Of a stretch of DNA of 64,000 bases, positions 46,783 through 58,670 are shown piece by piece (positions within the stretch are counted from its first letter, which is position 1; each line of letters starts with the position of its first letter). The stretch covers positions 198,156-262,155 of the forward strand of contig CAJHNH020001145.1 of the NCBI GenBank assembly GCA_905116865.2, written 5' to 3'. Source of the stretch: Candidula unifasciata. Taxonomy: Eukaryota; Mollusca; Gastropoda; Stylommatophora; Geomitridae. A program made the translations under genes and the position numbers. Under the pieces are notes generated by a model. The model saw only the letters and a program-made list of their open reading frames with translations. It had not been told where the DNA came from and searched no databases.

Positions 46783-47284
46783 GTAAACATTGTGGAACTC
46801 CTTGAAACCCACCCAGTTGTTTCATTATTCCATTCTGTCCCTATCCTCACTATACATTGTAAAATCATTAGTATCCAGGCGATTCAGTCAAAATCATGCA
46901 CGTCTTACTGGAATTGCAGTAGAATCCTCTATGCCGTTTTACCCGGCTCAGTTCCATTATATTTTCATTATAATTAGGAGAGTAACAGAATGGATTCGTG
47001 CTAATTTTTCCAAATAACATTAATGAATATTCGATCATTAACATTAATTTATTCTTTAGTTGTGTTTTGATAATCCCATATTTCGTTACTGATTACCTGG
47101 GCTGAAACTTCTACATGTGGGGGTTTTCCCACAACATATATTTTTGAGTAGGAGACTTTATGTTTAAAACGATTTGACATAATTACACAGAATAACTCTG
47201 AAGCTATGCTGTCTATTCGGCTGTTTAATCAGTAAAATACAGAGACAGTCTATCAGAGCAACGTAAAACAGGCAAGGTACCTCA

Positions 47285-47650
47285 TCACTTACATAACTGA
47301 CATTACTAAATGTTTATAGCAGAAAGTTTCCAACAGCCTATTTATAAACGAAAGCCAAATAAACGACTGCTCACATCGTTGACCAGGTGGCGCCTTTTGG
47401 GTCTGTCCCTCTTGATCGCTTCAACACTAAAGCGAGTACTTTCCAGTGGTCTTAGTGGTGTACAATGCAAAGTCATTTTATATGGCGCCCATAACCTAGT
47501 GTAGTTACCCCCTTCTAGTATGCTGCTTGAACGTGACCATTTTGTATTCTCCAGCAAATCGCCAGGCATCATGACACTGCTGTAAACATAACCACTGAAA
47601 CTACAACAACAGCCTCTAACTCGCTTCAAAAGCCAGTGAAGAACATAGAG
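47285..47650. other. Candidate intron of fucosyltransferase gene with a 95-codon minus frame
   Basis: The minus-strand frame 47629-47342 is open but has no GT10 motif. It lies where the missing exon would have to be (between 50759 and 46510). I do not call it an exon. Confidence 0.3.
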
Positions 47651-47796
47651 AACTGTGCACTGAACTGAGGCCTACAATAGGCCGTGACATATTTTCATCT
47701 TTCAAGACGATCCTGTTATAAGGTAGAGTTGTTATAACAAACACTTAAGCCCAGGGATGAAATTTATCCTCTCTGCGGAGCATACACACTAGTCAC

Positions 47797-47862
47797 TAAT
47801 GACTGACTGACTTTCTACCCCACAAGGACATCACTGTCAAGGAATGACAAGCCATTACACAT
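47797..47862 (-). mobile_element. Stem-loop retroposon, tail fragment
   Basis: ATGACTGACTGACTTTCTAC followed by CCCACAAGGACATCACTGTC. The (GACT)n tail and first about 25 bp of the element are kept. Confidence 0.55.
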
Positions 47863-47904
47863 CACCCCTAAAAGAGTAGGGACCTGTATTACCTGTGCTC
47901 GACA

Positions 47905-49842
47905 CAACTTTCTAACTTGGACTCGTCCGGGAAGGTATATAGTCCCCTATATCGATATATGCCTTGATCGGAGAGAATTATGATACCTACATCTTCCAGT
48001 TGCTTTGACTTAGCGTCATTTTCAAATTTGCAACTGTATGATAAATATTGCTGGAGTTATTTGACTATTCTTAGAAATCGGTTTACTCCGTGCTCATGTA
48101 TGCAAGGAACTTCTTCTTACCGACGCCTGAATTTAATTTTTGCGGCATTGTTTCTGCCGGCTTTCCTAGCGTTCAGATGTATGCATCGACGCCAGCGAAT
48201 TTCACTTTCAGAAGGCGGTCTGTAGTGCCGAGGACTTTTCCTATGCTTGGGTAAGTTAATTTTAGTTTTCGAGTACCTTAAATGATGTCTGTTAAAGTGG
48301 TCACTGCTGTGGAGAGATCAGAATCGGCTATGAGATCACACATAGTTCCACCGTTCTTGATCTCTAGAGAGGCGGATTCGAACTTAGACCTTCTTTTGTA
48401 CAGACTAAATGGCCTATACCCTAAATAACCCACACATAATGGTAAAAATAATGACCTTACAAGTGTGTACCATTTAAACTAACAACAGAAGTTTGTGCAT
48501 ACGAATGGGGACAGAGAATTTAGGTCAGTACTGGGCAGCCAGAGCTGCGTGAGTGTGTTTGACCCAGATCAATGGATGTGTGGAAATGACTTGAGAGTCG
48601 TAGGGAATAGGGGTACTGACGGTAAATATTGGTGTCTGTGTGCAGATGGGAGGGGAGAGAGATTGATATATGTGTGAGAGTGTCTATCTATCTCCACTAT
48701 ATATCTGACTTTCCATCTCTTGCACTAAACAGACAGATGAATGATAGGAGATTTTGTCTCCTGGTCTTGAGAGTGCACTCTGAGGAATGAAACAGAAGAG
48801 CAGAGGTGGAGTAGGCTGTTGTGGAATGGTGACTGATACTTATTCTGTCTTTCCTGTCAAGATGATACCCTCTTGGTGATGACTAATTCTGAGTTCTTTC
48901 CTGACAGGATGAAACCTTTGTGAAGAGCTGGCAGAAAAATCACAGTCCAACCAACACCCATCAACCAATTATCAACCAATCTATCACCCAACTACCCACC
49001 AGCTACCATTTGTAAAGTTCATGACATCATCACTATGGGGTGCCATATACCCCAAACAGCCTAACAGTGCAAGAGCTTGGTGTAGCCCAGAGACAGTGTT
49101 GTGACCTGACTGGTAGCAGAGACTTGCTGAGTACCAGTACAGTTGCTGTGTCCTCTATGGTGAGGTACTCCTCCACTGCCTGATCCATTTGAAGCAGAGT
49201 AACCGGATACACAGACAGTCGATTGTTCAGGAGCTGAGGGAAGCATCAACGATAGAAAGAGGATAAGTGCCAGTTTGCTTCCATGTTGCTATATTCCCCA
49301 CAGCTCCAATGTAATCCGATGATGAAAAGATGTGCTTCCTCCAGGACTTTCTGACTGTTTAGCTTTGGTTGATTCTAGTCATTGTATTCGGGGATCCATC
49401 CACTGAGATCTGGCATCTGTTTCACTATTATATGTATATATATATATATGTTGTATTGATTACATGCATTCATTTTCATGGCTGACTTAGGTGTCTCTAT
49501 TTCACCTTTCTAAGTGTTTAGCATTGTTGTGTGTATGAGTCATAAATATTATATGTGTTAACATGGTTATGATAATGAACTATCATAACCTGGAGGCTGT
49601 CTTTAGTAAGTAGTGGGGGTGTCCAGCCAAGTGTTCCTAGGAATATTGTATTCATATACAAATATATTTTGTAGTGCCAATACTTGAGCTGCCCTACTCC
49701 AGAAATAAGTTGAGCGTATATTGGCCACGGGGAATCCCTTAGACCAATACGAGCCAAACGACTCAACATAATTATTTCTGAGTGCTGTTGGTTCTGAAGG
49801 AGAAATCCTTATATCAGGCACGTGATAGGAGTGATATGTGAC
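47905..49842 (+). repeat. Unclassified ~1.9-kb interspersed repeat, copy 2
   Basis: Co-linear with 5395-7330: CCGGGAAGGTATATAGTCCC (47926), TTTTCAAATTTGCAACTGTATG (48011), AGTGTCTATCTATCTCCACT (48679), TTCTGAGTTCTTTCCTGACA (48888) and the last block 49420-49842. A 9-bp-stem hairpin GTTATGATA-ATGAAC-TATCATAAC lies at 49566-49589, at the place of copy 1's palindrome. It ends exactly where the stem-loop retroposon at 49843 begins. Confidence 0.7.
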
Positions 49843-50031
49843 AATCACACAAGCGATAAACACCCGATGACACAAAATGGTACCATGTGGATGAGGATCG
49901 CCGTGGAGAGGTCCCAATAACCACGTACAGACAATTGGCCATATTTACGGCCTGCCTATATTGCGGTCCCTGGCAAAAGCCAGGGTGGTGCTTCAAATAA
50001 CAAAAAATTTCATCCCAAAAGGATGAAACGG
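49843..50031 (-). mobile_element. Stem-loop retroposon, tail end lost
   Basis: Runs from ATCACACAAGCGATAAACAC to the terminal hairpin TTTCATCC-CAAAA-GGATGAAA (50008-50028, perfect 8-bp stem). Two stem positions differ from the 27405 copy and both partners have changed with them. The first about 30 bp and the simple tail are absent, because the copy abuts the 1.9-kb repeat. Confidence 0.75.
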
Positions 50032-50758
50032 GATATAAGTCACTTCTGCATAAGACAGGTATTTGCCCATGCAGCATGGTCCATCGCTCAGCCCGCATTG
50101 TTTACTCCAAGGAAGAGATGACACTAATGCGTTTGTAACAATGCAGGTTGCAGAAGCTACCTGATCAGAAGAGCAGCATTTATTTATGTCAGCACTTCAA
50201 AGCTCTAAATAGTTCGGGGGAAAAAAGCAACAGCATTCCCAAATTCAAAACTAATCCTCCAAGAAATCCTATGCTCAACTGGCAAGATTTATAGGACAGG
50301 GACAAGGAAAAAGCAATGGGATAAATATTTCGATGAAATAGCCACGTGCGTTGCACGGAACAAGACCGCCACTCGATCATTGATTTTGCTGATCGTGTAG
50401 GATGCCGAATCATGACCACTACTATTGTCGGCTCCAAACATGATGATGATTTTATTTCAAGGCAGAAAAATGGGATGAGGCGGGAAAAGTTAGACAATTT
50501 TTTTTATTTTTTATTTTTTTTATTTTTATTTTAAAAGTGGGCGACTGGACAAAAGTTTGGGAAGCTTATCTAGTTCGGTCTTCATAAACTTTGCAAAATC
50601 TGACTTTTGTGTGTGTCTGTGATAGAGAACAATCCAGATCACCGGTTCAGTGTTAGAACCCGTTCATCTCAATTAAAAGCTAAGCGTTTTAACCATCCTG
50701 TCAGTCATTCCTTGTATAATACACACACAAAAAACTATTAAGCTAGAACTCTACATAC
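50032..50758. other. First intron of the fucosyltransferase gene
   Basis: T-rich tract at 50500-50533. No repeat family or exon recognised. Confidence 0.4.
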
Positions 50759-50995
50759 CTTTTGCCATTCGACACCGATCTTGGGTGTTAGCGAGCTCAC
50801 CAATGGATGAGATGTCTTCGCAATCCAGGTTTTTCTGTTCTGACGTGATGGACGATTGATATGAAGAGAAGTGTAGAAGCCTAATACGCCTCCAGCAAAC
50901 AATAAACACAGCGAGAGAACACAAGTGACGAACGTATTTTTCCACCTTCTTGGATACATAATACATGCACCTGCTTTTGCGCAAGAAAAGTTCAT
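50759..50995 (-). CDS. Fucosyltransferase first coding exon (membrane anchor)
   Basis: Starts at ATG 50995-50993 and ends at the donor AAAG|GTATGT (phase 0), 79 codons. A short cytosolic part ends in a basic cluster YPRRWKN. It is followed by a hydrophobic span [20 protein letters not shown] (about residues 21-40) and a basic, polar stem ([11 protein letters not shown]). This is the type II topology of Golgi glycosyltransferases, with no signal peptidase site. Assignment rests on topology, strand and position, not on sequence identity. The next known exon is out of phase, so at least one stem exon lies between. Another in-frame Met (residue 13) would give a shorter tail. Confidence 0.65.
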
Positions 50996-51002
50996 TATGA
51001 TA

Positions 51003-51116
<114 letters not shown>

Positions 51117-51411
51117 CCTTATATCTCTTCCGTTTCCTACGTTCCACATTTTTGTTAGAGTTCTTTTGGACGTGACTACCCTATTTAGGGACTGTGACGA
51201 ATAATTTCTTTTGGTTATTTTTCGGAAGAAAAACTTGAATCGAAACATTTGGTTGTATTTAAGCCGCACTTCCTACCACCTTAATTATTTTAGTGATATA
51301 GAGATTAATGAACTCATTTCATGAAATTGTCTGTGTGTGTGTGTTTTGTGTGTGCTGAGCATATATGAATTAAGTAAGGAGCTGACACCACAGCATTTGG
51401 GTATCTATTTA

Positions 51412-51527
51412 TTATTTTTTCCAACACACAATCTTGATTTTTCGGTCCCTGGGAGTTCGTTTTAACATTATTTTCACTGTAATTTTACTGTAATTCAATT
51501 ATAGAACTCCTATCACTAGAAATATTA
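51412..51527 (+). repeat. ~115-bp repeat, copy A
   Basis: TTTTTTCCAACACACAATCT, then TTTTTCGGTCCCTGGGAGTT, TTTTCACTGTAATTTTACTG, ending TAGAACTCCTATCACTAGAAA. The copy at 52886-53137 is the same apart from an insertion before CTATCACTAGAAA. Confidence 0.85.
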
Positions 51528-52020
51528 GATCAAACATGACTTGCCCAACGCCTCAATGGCGAAAAAAGCCTCCATTTATAAAACAAAACAATAACAACAA
51601 AGTTATTAGGCACTGAGAGCTATCGGTCCACGAGCCAGGAAACTAAATGCAAATTAAAAAGATTTATAAAATCCTTTCCATTACTTACATGAAAAAGATA
51701 ATATCCAAACAACCGACTATTTCCACGAGCTAAAATATCAACATAAATAAATGACTGCAATTGTATATTGTTTTATTGTTAATGGAACAGCAGACCTATT
51801 GCAAAATGTTCACACTTTATTTGTATTAAAGAAGCTTCATAGCATATTGCACTATTGAAAACGGTTACGACGTGTAAGCATTATTTTTAACAATTGAAGC
51901 TTCATTACTGTTACGTATATAATACAGGACATTTATTGCTTGGGAAATATCGATATGTTATAACACAGTGTAAAAGCCACCAGATGAGACGTTCTAATCG
52001 ATTATTGGCTCTCAGCTCTA

Positions 52021-52130
52021 CCTATCTGTCTATCTATCTGTCTATCTCTATGTGTATACACGTCTATCTGTACATATCTATATATCTGTCTGTCCGTCGT
52101 CTGTCTGTCTGTCAATCTATCTATCCATCA
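52021..52130. repeat. (TCTA/TCTG)n tract
   Basis: Degenerate TCTATCTG repeat text. Confidence 0.85.
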
Positions 52131-52387
52131 ATTCATCGATTATACTGTCTGTTAGTCTACATTCCTTGTCCCACCTTCAAAATCATACTGGTAATATAGT
52201 TCTTGCTTGGAAACATTTCTTGCCCCTAATTTTAGGCTGGAGCTATTTAGGAGTTTGTGTGCCCTAAAAAGTATGTACGGATAGGTTTTCTACTTCCTCT
52301 TCTTCCTTGCTTTCACCGGTTGCAACATCCCGCGGAAAGTTCTGGCTGTTCGTCCCCGATGCCACATACCACTGGTCTACACAAATA

Positions 52388-52621
52388 TAGATTCTCATCG
52401 GCGACCTCAGTCCTTCATACTTATTTACATTCGCATACTCATCTTCCGAGGAGGACAAATGCTTTTCTGTAAAATCGTCACAAGAAGAAAGAAAATTGCA
52501 CTAGGGATTCCCATCGGTGGCCTCAGTCTCTTATATTTATTTACATTTCCATACCCACCATCAAAGGAGCACGAATGCTTTTCTGTCAGATCGTCACAAG
52601 AAGACAGAAGATTGGACCTAG
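52388..52621 (+). repeat. Two tandem units of 114 and 117 bp with protein-like sense
   Basis: The first unit (52388-52501) and the second (52502-52618) share CATCGG, CCTCAGTC, TATTTACATT, AATGCTTTTCTGT, ATCGTCACAAGAAGA and a TAGG junction. On the plus strand they read as related peptides, IGDLSPSYLFTFAYSSSEED and IGGLSLLYLFTFPYPPSKEH, followed by KCFSVKSSQEERKL and ECFSVRSSQEDRRL. A one-base difference puts them in different frames. The frame continues after the second unit to 52758 with a charged tail. No known domain. Confidence 0.55.
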
Positions 52622-52885
52622 GTATTGCCACAGAAAGGTTGGAAGAGGGCAGAGGCAAGCGGAGACTAAAAGTGGAGGTGCTCACTGATTTGTCAGATGG
52701 AACATTTATGCAAGGCATGAGCCCAGCTGTTACACGACATAGACTGATCTCTCAATAATACAGTCATACCTCATTAACACAAACTAGCTTCAGGCGAACA
52801 TCTTGGTTAACATGAATGAAAATAAAAAAGGCAGTTGCAGAAAGGATGTTTCTATAATATTACATCTGTTTATCCACAGTTATGG

Positions 52886-53137
<252 letters not shown>

Positions 53138-53744
53138 GAAAAGAAGTGGGATGGGAAGGGAGAGTAGGCAATGCAGTGTCTGTGGGGCCGTTGCTTGAAG
53201 ACAAATCAACCACTGATGAGTGACAGATCAATTTCATTTTAACGGCCTTTTCTTCGATTGCATTGTCGGTTGTACATATCAGCCCCTAAAAGGTCGACTA
53301 GCGAAACCTTTCTGGAATTCAACGCAACGCAATCTGCCGCTAAATCGCAGGAAGCTGGAATCGAACCAGATATCTCGACCCTATACATAGCATTAGCATC
53401 GCTTTTGCTTTGATTTCGAAAATGGTATCGACAAAGAGGGAGCATACCTTGCAATATGCAAAGACGAACTCAATCAGCGGGTCCTCAACAGAATATCGCT
53501 ATCTTTACTGCACAGAAGAAAGACTTTTTCTCTAGCAAATTCTTAAGCCCTGTGTACTTTCATAGTTAATGCATCTTCACTCTCCTGTGTACACTTTCGC
53601 TGTGGTCGACTTCTGTCTTGTTTTGACATGCTAATAATATCTCAGCTTCAGGAGAGAATGCTGTTTACGTGCCAGTTCTCCTAATGTTCAGGCCATGCAG
53701 AATGCGACAAACTACTGTTTAATATAGTGCTAGTTAAAACAGCG

Positions 53745-53965
53745 GAGTGGTAGTAGTAGTACGTTTTACCCTACTAGGACATCACACAAGCGATAAACAC
53801 CCGAAGTCACAAGGTGCTACTATGTTGATGAGGATCACCCGTGGAGAGGTTCCAAAAACCGCTTTTGGCCATTAGATCATATTTATAGCCGGGCCAAATT
53901 GCGACGCCTGGCAAGAGCCAGGGTGGGGCTTCAAATAACAAAAAATTGCATTTCACAAGGAGATG
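53745..53965 (-). mobile_element. Stem-loop retroposon, diverged copy
   Basis: GTAGTAGTAGTACG tail side, then CTACTAGGACATCACACAAG through GCTTCAAATAACAAAAAATT and a final CATTTC-ACAA-GGAGATG hairpin (weakened). First of three copies in a 750-bp cluster. Confidence 0.75.
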
Positions 53966-54024
53966 ACTAGATAGGTGTACATTGCATCCCCCAAGTGTAT
54001 GGCTAGTGAAGTGAGTGTAAACGG

Positions 54025-54242
54025 CAGACTGACTGACTTTCTACCCCACCAGGACATCACACAAGCGATAAACACCCGATGACACAATGTGGCACCATGT
54101 GGGTGAGGATCACCGTGGAGAGGTCCCAGAAACCGCGTTTAGCCATTAGGCCACATTTATGGCCAGGCTATATTGCGGCCCCTGGCAAGAGCCAGAGTAG
54201 GGCTTAAAATAACGAAAAATGTCATCCTAAAAAGGACGAGAA
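54025..54242 (-). mobile_element. Stem-loop retroposon, second of cluster
   Basis: (GACT)n then TTTCTACCCCACCAGGACAT, ending in the GTCATCC-TAAAAA-GGACGAG hairpin with one mismatched pair. The inner palindrome reads GGCCACATTTATGGCC. Confidence 0.8.
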
Positions 54243-54279
54243 TCGTTACAACATTCTTTGTTGACAGTAAACGACAGAT

Positions 54280-54492
54280 CTGACTGACTGACTTTCTACC
54301 CCACTAGGACATCACACAAGCGATAAACACCCAATGACACAAAGTGCCACCATGCGGATGAGGATCACCGTGGAGAGGTCCCAGAAACCGCGTTCAGACA
54401 ATTGGCCATATTGATGGCCTGCCTATATTGCGGCCCCTGGCAAAAGCCATAGTGGGGTTTCAAATAAGAAAAAAATACGCCCTGAAAAGGAC
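54280..54492 (-). mobile_element. Stem-loop retroposon, third of cluster
   Basis: (TGAC)n then TTTCTACCCCACTAGGACAT, ending TACGCCC-TGAAAA-GGACGTA with one mismatched pair. Same orientation as its two neighbours, so the three form a head-to-tail run with about 40-60 bp between copies. Confidence 0.8.
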
Positions 54493-54807
54493 GTAAGTAT
54501 GTCTGTTGAATACAGTGCAGTATACGACAGATCTGATACTGGAACATACATAAATGATATACATCCAACTTAACTTAGTTCTACGTATATATACGCACTA
54601 GAGAAAGGTGTAGGCCTTTGTTTTAAGAATACGTTACTAACTTTACTTACTTTTACTTAGACGTACGCTACAAGAAAATTATGTACTTTAAAAAAAAAAA
54701 TAATAATGAATTTCAAGGGAAATAGGTTATGAAAGCGACAACAAATGAAAATGTAAAGTTTTCTCCCTTGATCATTTTATTATTGGCCCTCTGTATAACT
54801 CTATATG

Positions 54808-55038
54808 AAGTCGCCGTGGTGTAGCGACTAGATGCTTCTGAAAGTCGTGGGTTCAAATTCTGACAGTGCTGGCCTTCTTACAAATATGCCCTGGCTCTAA
54901 GATTTTAAATGGGTGCCAGGTAGATGTCATGGGAAGTAAAGACGGCCGGCGTGATGCTCACCCACACCTACTAAGTGTCAAATATCGGTTTTAGCCCTAT
55001 GTGAGCCATACGCCTGAAGGCGTAAAAAGGGGTCTTAC
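54808..55038 (+). mobile_element. tRNA-headed SINE, head type A, full length
   Basis: AAGTCGCCGTGGTGTAGCGA, then GAAAGTCGTGGGTTCAAATTC (box B: GGTTCAAATTC), GGGTGCCAGGTAGATG, AAGACGGCCGGCGTGATGCT, and a CGCCTGAAGGCG end. This copy keeps the clearest box A/box B pair. Confidence 0.85.
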
Positions 55039-55039
55039 C

Positions 55040-56027
55040 CACGTCATAATGACCAAATCACCCAACGTGTGCTGACTGGTCTGTGGTAAACATGAGTCCG
55101 TCTGTGTAATGAGGTGCTTTGGTGTGGTGAATACAACATCTTTAATTGAAAACAGGACATCCTACACATATTGTGAGCTGAAAAACGGGTCATCGCAAGC
55201 AAAGCTGTTTAATGTCTCTATACACCACCCCCCCCCCCATTCCCCCTAATGTGAACCGAACTATTACTCCTTCAGCAATGGCAATATACCCTCCCCCCAC
55301 CCCCTTTTTCTTTACGATTGCCGCTTTAAAGAAGATGAAAGAAAAAAAAAACAGAAAAGAAACAATATGCTTTTTAACTACATGAAAACCAAGACGTTGC
55401 AAAAAAAAAAAAAATTATCATCATCACATTTTATAACACATTTCATGCATTAGGTATTTAGCTCTAAGTAGTGACAATCTTTTAGATGTTGGTAGTTATA
55501 TAGTGCAATTTTGATTAGCATGGACACTGGAGCCTGGAAACTAGAGCCTACTGCACCGTCTCGTATGTGTTTAGAAAAGAGGTAATAATTCACGCATTGT
55601 ATGATATCTTTTATTTAATTTTTAAAGAAAAAAAAACTGAAAGTTGCGGGTCAAGTCGTAGTATCAGGTGAGGGGATTTATGGGTCATCGAGGGGTCATG
55701 ACCGCGATCATTGTGGCAAATGTGTGTGTCTAAAGATTAAGTACAGGTGATTTCAATGGTAGCTAGGCTGCGATATATTGGTGACCTGATGGGTTGTCAA
55801 GCATGGCGTATGTTTATTATTATTGGTAGCATTTATTGTTTGTGCCCCAGCAAACGGTGAGGTGCGCCACTCTAAATTGTGGTCTGATATATGGGTTGTC
55901 AAACATGTCATAGGTGTCTGCCACTAGTTAGTGTAGGAATAAACTCACAGGGAGCAAGTACAGCAGGGATCTACCAGTCATCAGTAGAAGTTATCCTCGT
56001 CGACAAGTGTTTCGGCCCACGATTCTC
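55040..56027. other. Spacer
   Basis: Contains C-rich tracts near 55226-55250 and 55292-55310 and A runs. No gene recognised. The last about 100 bp may be the 3' UTR of the neighbouring LINE. Confidence 0.45.
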
Positions 56028-57790
56028 CTAGACACTTTCGGAGGTGGGCCCACCTGAGTTCATGAAGCTCAGGGCTGGTACCCTGCTGCACGAAATTACC
56101 GGATGGTGTTTTTCTTTCGGATAGGGACAAGACGACTTGGTGATTTGCAGAAGGTACTGTGAGATAAGAAATCGTCGCAGCAGCCTAATTAGAACAGTCA
56201 GCGTACCTGGACGACCGAGCGACAAGCTTACGATTGGTTTACCGGACACATGTTGGACTTTTGTTAGCAGGTGGCAGAGGATCACTGGCAGACAATTCGG
56301 ACACGATGGACTTTCAAGGGATGAAAAACTCTTTTCCGCTAGACACCCAGGCCAGCTCACCGTGGCCCGTCCCCTACGTTGTTTCGCTGCGTCCAAAGCC
56401 AGCTCGAGGCCCTTTCGGCTGCCTCACCCAGTTTTTTAAGTGTTCGTTTCCGTTCATTACCGCGCAATCCTAGTTCTTTAACCACATTGTAGAGCGAAGT
56501 GGAAACGAGGCCTCTCGCTCCCACTTCGACGGCAAAGACCCGTACTGTGTACGCCTCGTTTCTTCTCAGACCGGCTGCTAAGTCACAATATTTCTCGAGC
56601 TTATATGTGTGACTATCGTCCATACGCGACTCATACGGGACGGTGAGCTCATCAGGATGAGTTGCCGTTTCTCCGCAGAGTGGAGAACTATGGCAGGTCG
56701 CAGACCGGTCTTCCGGATTAACTCGGGGTACCTCTCATGGCCCGGCAGATCAACCGCCAGTTACCAGTCCCTCGCAGAGTCTAGCACAGATGGAGCGAAT
56801 GCGTTTCGGTTGACCTTACCTTTTCGAATCTGCCCAGCCTTGAGGAAACGAATGGGGACGATGGTAGAACTGGCTCTATCCTTAGCCCTCTTTCTAGCCT
56901 GGCCAACAACGGCTGCTAACTCTTTTAGCACCTTGTTGTGACGCCAGGTATATCGGCCTTGGCCTAGGGCTTTCCTGCACGCGGACAGGACGGTGCTCAA
57001 GAGTCTGCTTCGCTTTGCACAACGGGCAAGTCGGATCGTTGGTCGCAGACCATTTAACCATGTTAACACCGGACGGTAATACATCGTACGCTGAACAAAC
57101 GATAAAGCTCAGTCGCAGCGGGGTCATTAGCCAGATCTCACCCCATGTGAGTACTCTTGGCAATGCGCTCTCCAGGCTGACCCAATGGCCCTGCTGCGAC
57201 TGCTGGGCTGCTTTCTGGAACCGAACCTCGTTTTCGTTGTCCCTCACCATTTGTATTACCATGTCTCAGCGCTCTTTGGCTGTGGCCTTTGACCACCAAT
57301 TGACCTTCCCATGCCCTAGGCCTCGACGGTCGGTTTGAGTGTATCCCATTATCTCCTTCAATTTTAGTGCGTTCTGCGCAGATTCAATCGCATCGAGGAC
57401 CCTCCACTTCTGCCCAGTCTTGAGAGCGGGCTGGACAGCGATGACATTTGGGTCTGAAGACTCGCGCAAGAGCATGGCGAGTCTTACTTTGCCAACTTTG
57501 AACTCTTCAGTTATTGATTTGAACGGGTGTACCAGCTTAGCCTGCTTTCAATACAGAGCCACGTCGGTCAGACAAAGCGGTGCACCAATCCACTTTCTTA
57601 AGGCTGTGTTGATTTTCCTCTCCATGGTTTCCACTGCAGTCATCGTCACCTCGTAGACTAACAGTGGCCATAGGAGCTTCGGAATCAACATGAATTGGAG
57701 ACACCATATCTTGTACTTCCCGATCAGCCTGCAACGCTCGATCGCGAGCAGGCCTGTAGCCAGTGACTCGTGTATTCGCCGGACCTCCGC
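56028..57790 (-). pseudogene. LINE pol C-terminal half, multiple frameshifts
   Basis: The minus strand reads through several frames. From the 5' side these are an ALY...KLVHPF-like segment near 57530 with an in-frame TGA, then LLRESSDPNVIAVQPALKTG (57475 on) and GLGHGKVNWWSKATAKER (to 57266). Next are LTWGEIWLMTPLRLSFIVCS, DPTCPLCKAKQTLEH (Cys-His site) and ALGQGRYTWRHNKVLKELA, then LAAGLRRNEAYTVRVFAVEV and LRGNERKRTLKKLGEAAERA (56623-56357). This matches, as I recall it, a pol family widespread in aquatic animals and distinct from the RTE-like and RNase H LINEs here. The RT palm motifs lie outside the copy. Not functional. Confidence 0.75.
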
Positions 57791-58056
57791 TCTATCAGAT
57801 TACTTATATGTCAAGCCATTTCTGACAGTGCTTTTAGTGTTACTTTCCGCATCTGCCAGCCTTCCCTCACCTCCACATTTTTTCCCTATCCAACACAACA
57901 TATTTTTTTTTTTTCATTTTTTTTTTCTTTTTACTCAATACGCCTTTAGACTATTTAACTGTGTTAATAAATGCTGGCATTTTAACAATTTTAGGATACT
58001 AAATATGCCGTTTTACTATTTAACCAATCTATATTTGTATATTTGAACTTACAAAC

Positions 58057-58670
58057 TTGCCGGCCGGTGACCCTTCCCCAATTCGTAATAATAAAAGTTA
58101 TGTATGTATTATACATATCTTTACATCCAATGGTAAAATAGACAGAGAGATTGAAGCAAGAATCCAACAAGCCAACAATGTCGCATACCAGCTTGCCCCA
58201 ATTGTTAAAAACCCTGCTGTCCCAGCTGAGATAAAAGACAAATTATAAATACAATCTATACCGACATTAGGTTATCAATGTCAGACTTGGACATTAACAA
58301 AAGAACATGAGAGATTACTAACGACCTGTGAAATGAGATGTTTGAGAATGGCTGCGAATAAAACCAGAAGAGATCGAGTGAGAAACGATGTGATATACAA
58401 GAACTATTGGAATATACCCATCGTTAAATTTATGAGAAGCAAAGAATGAAATGGTTTGGTCACCTAATGAGAATGGAACCAACGATGCCAGCATCAAGTG
58501 CATACAACATAAAATCGAAACAACAAGAGGCAGGGGATGGAATACCAAGAAGAAGATGGATTGAAGGAGTCACGGACAACTGTAGACTTCATAACATCAC
58601 GGCATATGAAGCGACTGAGCGCGCCCTGGCTCGGTTGCCGATCATGATATGCGACGCCTAGCGGCACAAG
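58057..58670 (+). pseudogene. RTE-like LINE ORF2 C-terminal fragment
   Basis: FTSNGKIDREIEARIQQANN (58057-58248 frame), then ERLLTTCEMRCLRMAANKTR, then MKWFGHLMRMEPTMPASSAY (58446-58661 frame), the thumb and C-terminal end of an RTE-like ORF2. Two frame changes. The tail ends near CACAAGCAGATAAATG and is followed by a G run at 58705. Confidence 0.8.

Larger units (their letters stand above)
38319..50995 (-). other. Fucosyltransferase gene span (exons listed separately)
   Basis: Spans five recognised coding exons of one GT10 alpha-1,3-fucosyltransferase on the minus strand. The combined protein has a short cytosolic tail, a membrane anchor and a luminal catalytic domain. It would transfer fucose from GDP-fucose to N-acetylglucosamine-containing glycans in the Golgi. 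Phases at the joins 46300/43296 (2 then 1), 43130/42279 (1 then 2) and 42069/38561 (2 then 1) fit exactly. The join 50759/46510 does not (phase 0 meets phase 1), so an exon is missing there. The frame is also open at 38319, so a final exon with the last conserved Cys residues is missing. Introns hold SINEs, LINE fragments and half of the 1.9-kb repeat. Confidence 0.85.

Noticed and set aside
47342..47629. 95-codon minus-strand frame as the missing fucosyltransferase exon
   Set aside because: Position fits, but no GT10 motif and I could not define AG/GT borders that give the required 3n+1 length.
53330..53400. Possible tRNA or SINE head with GGTTCGATTCC on the minus strand
   Set aside because: Box B is good, but no convincing A box at the right distance and no cloverleaf; the known SINE body does not follow.
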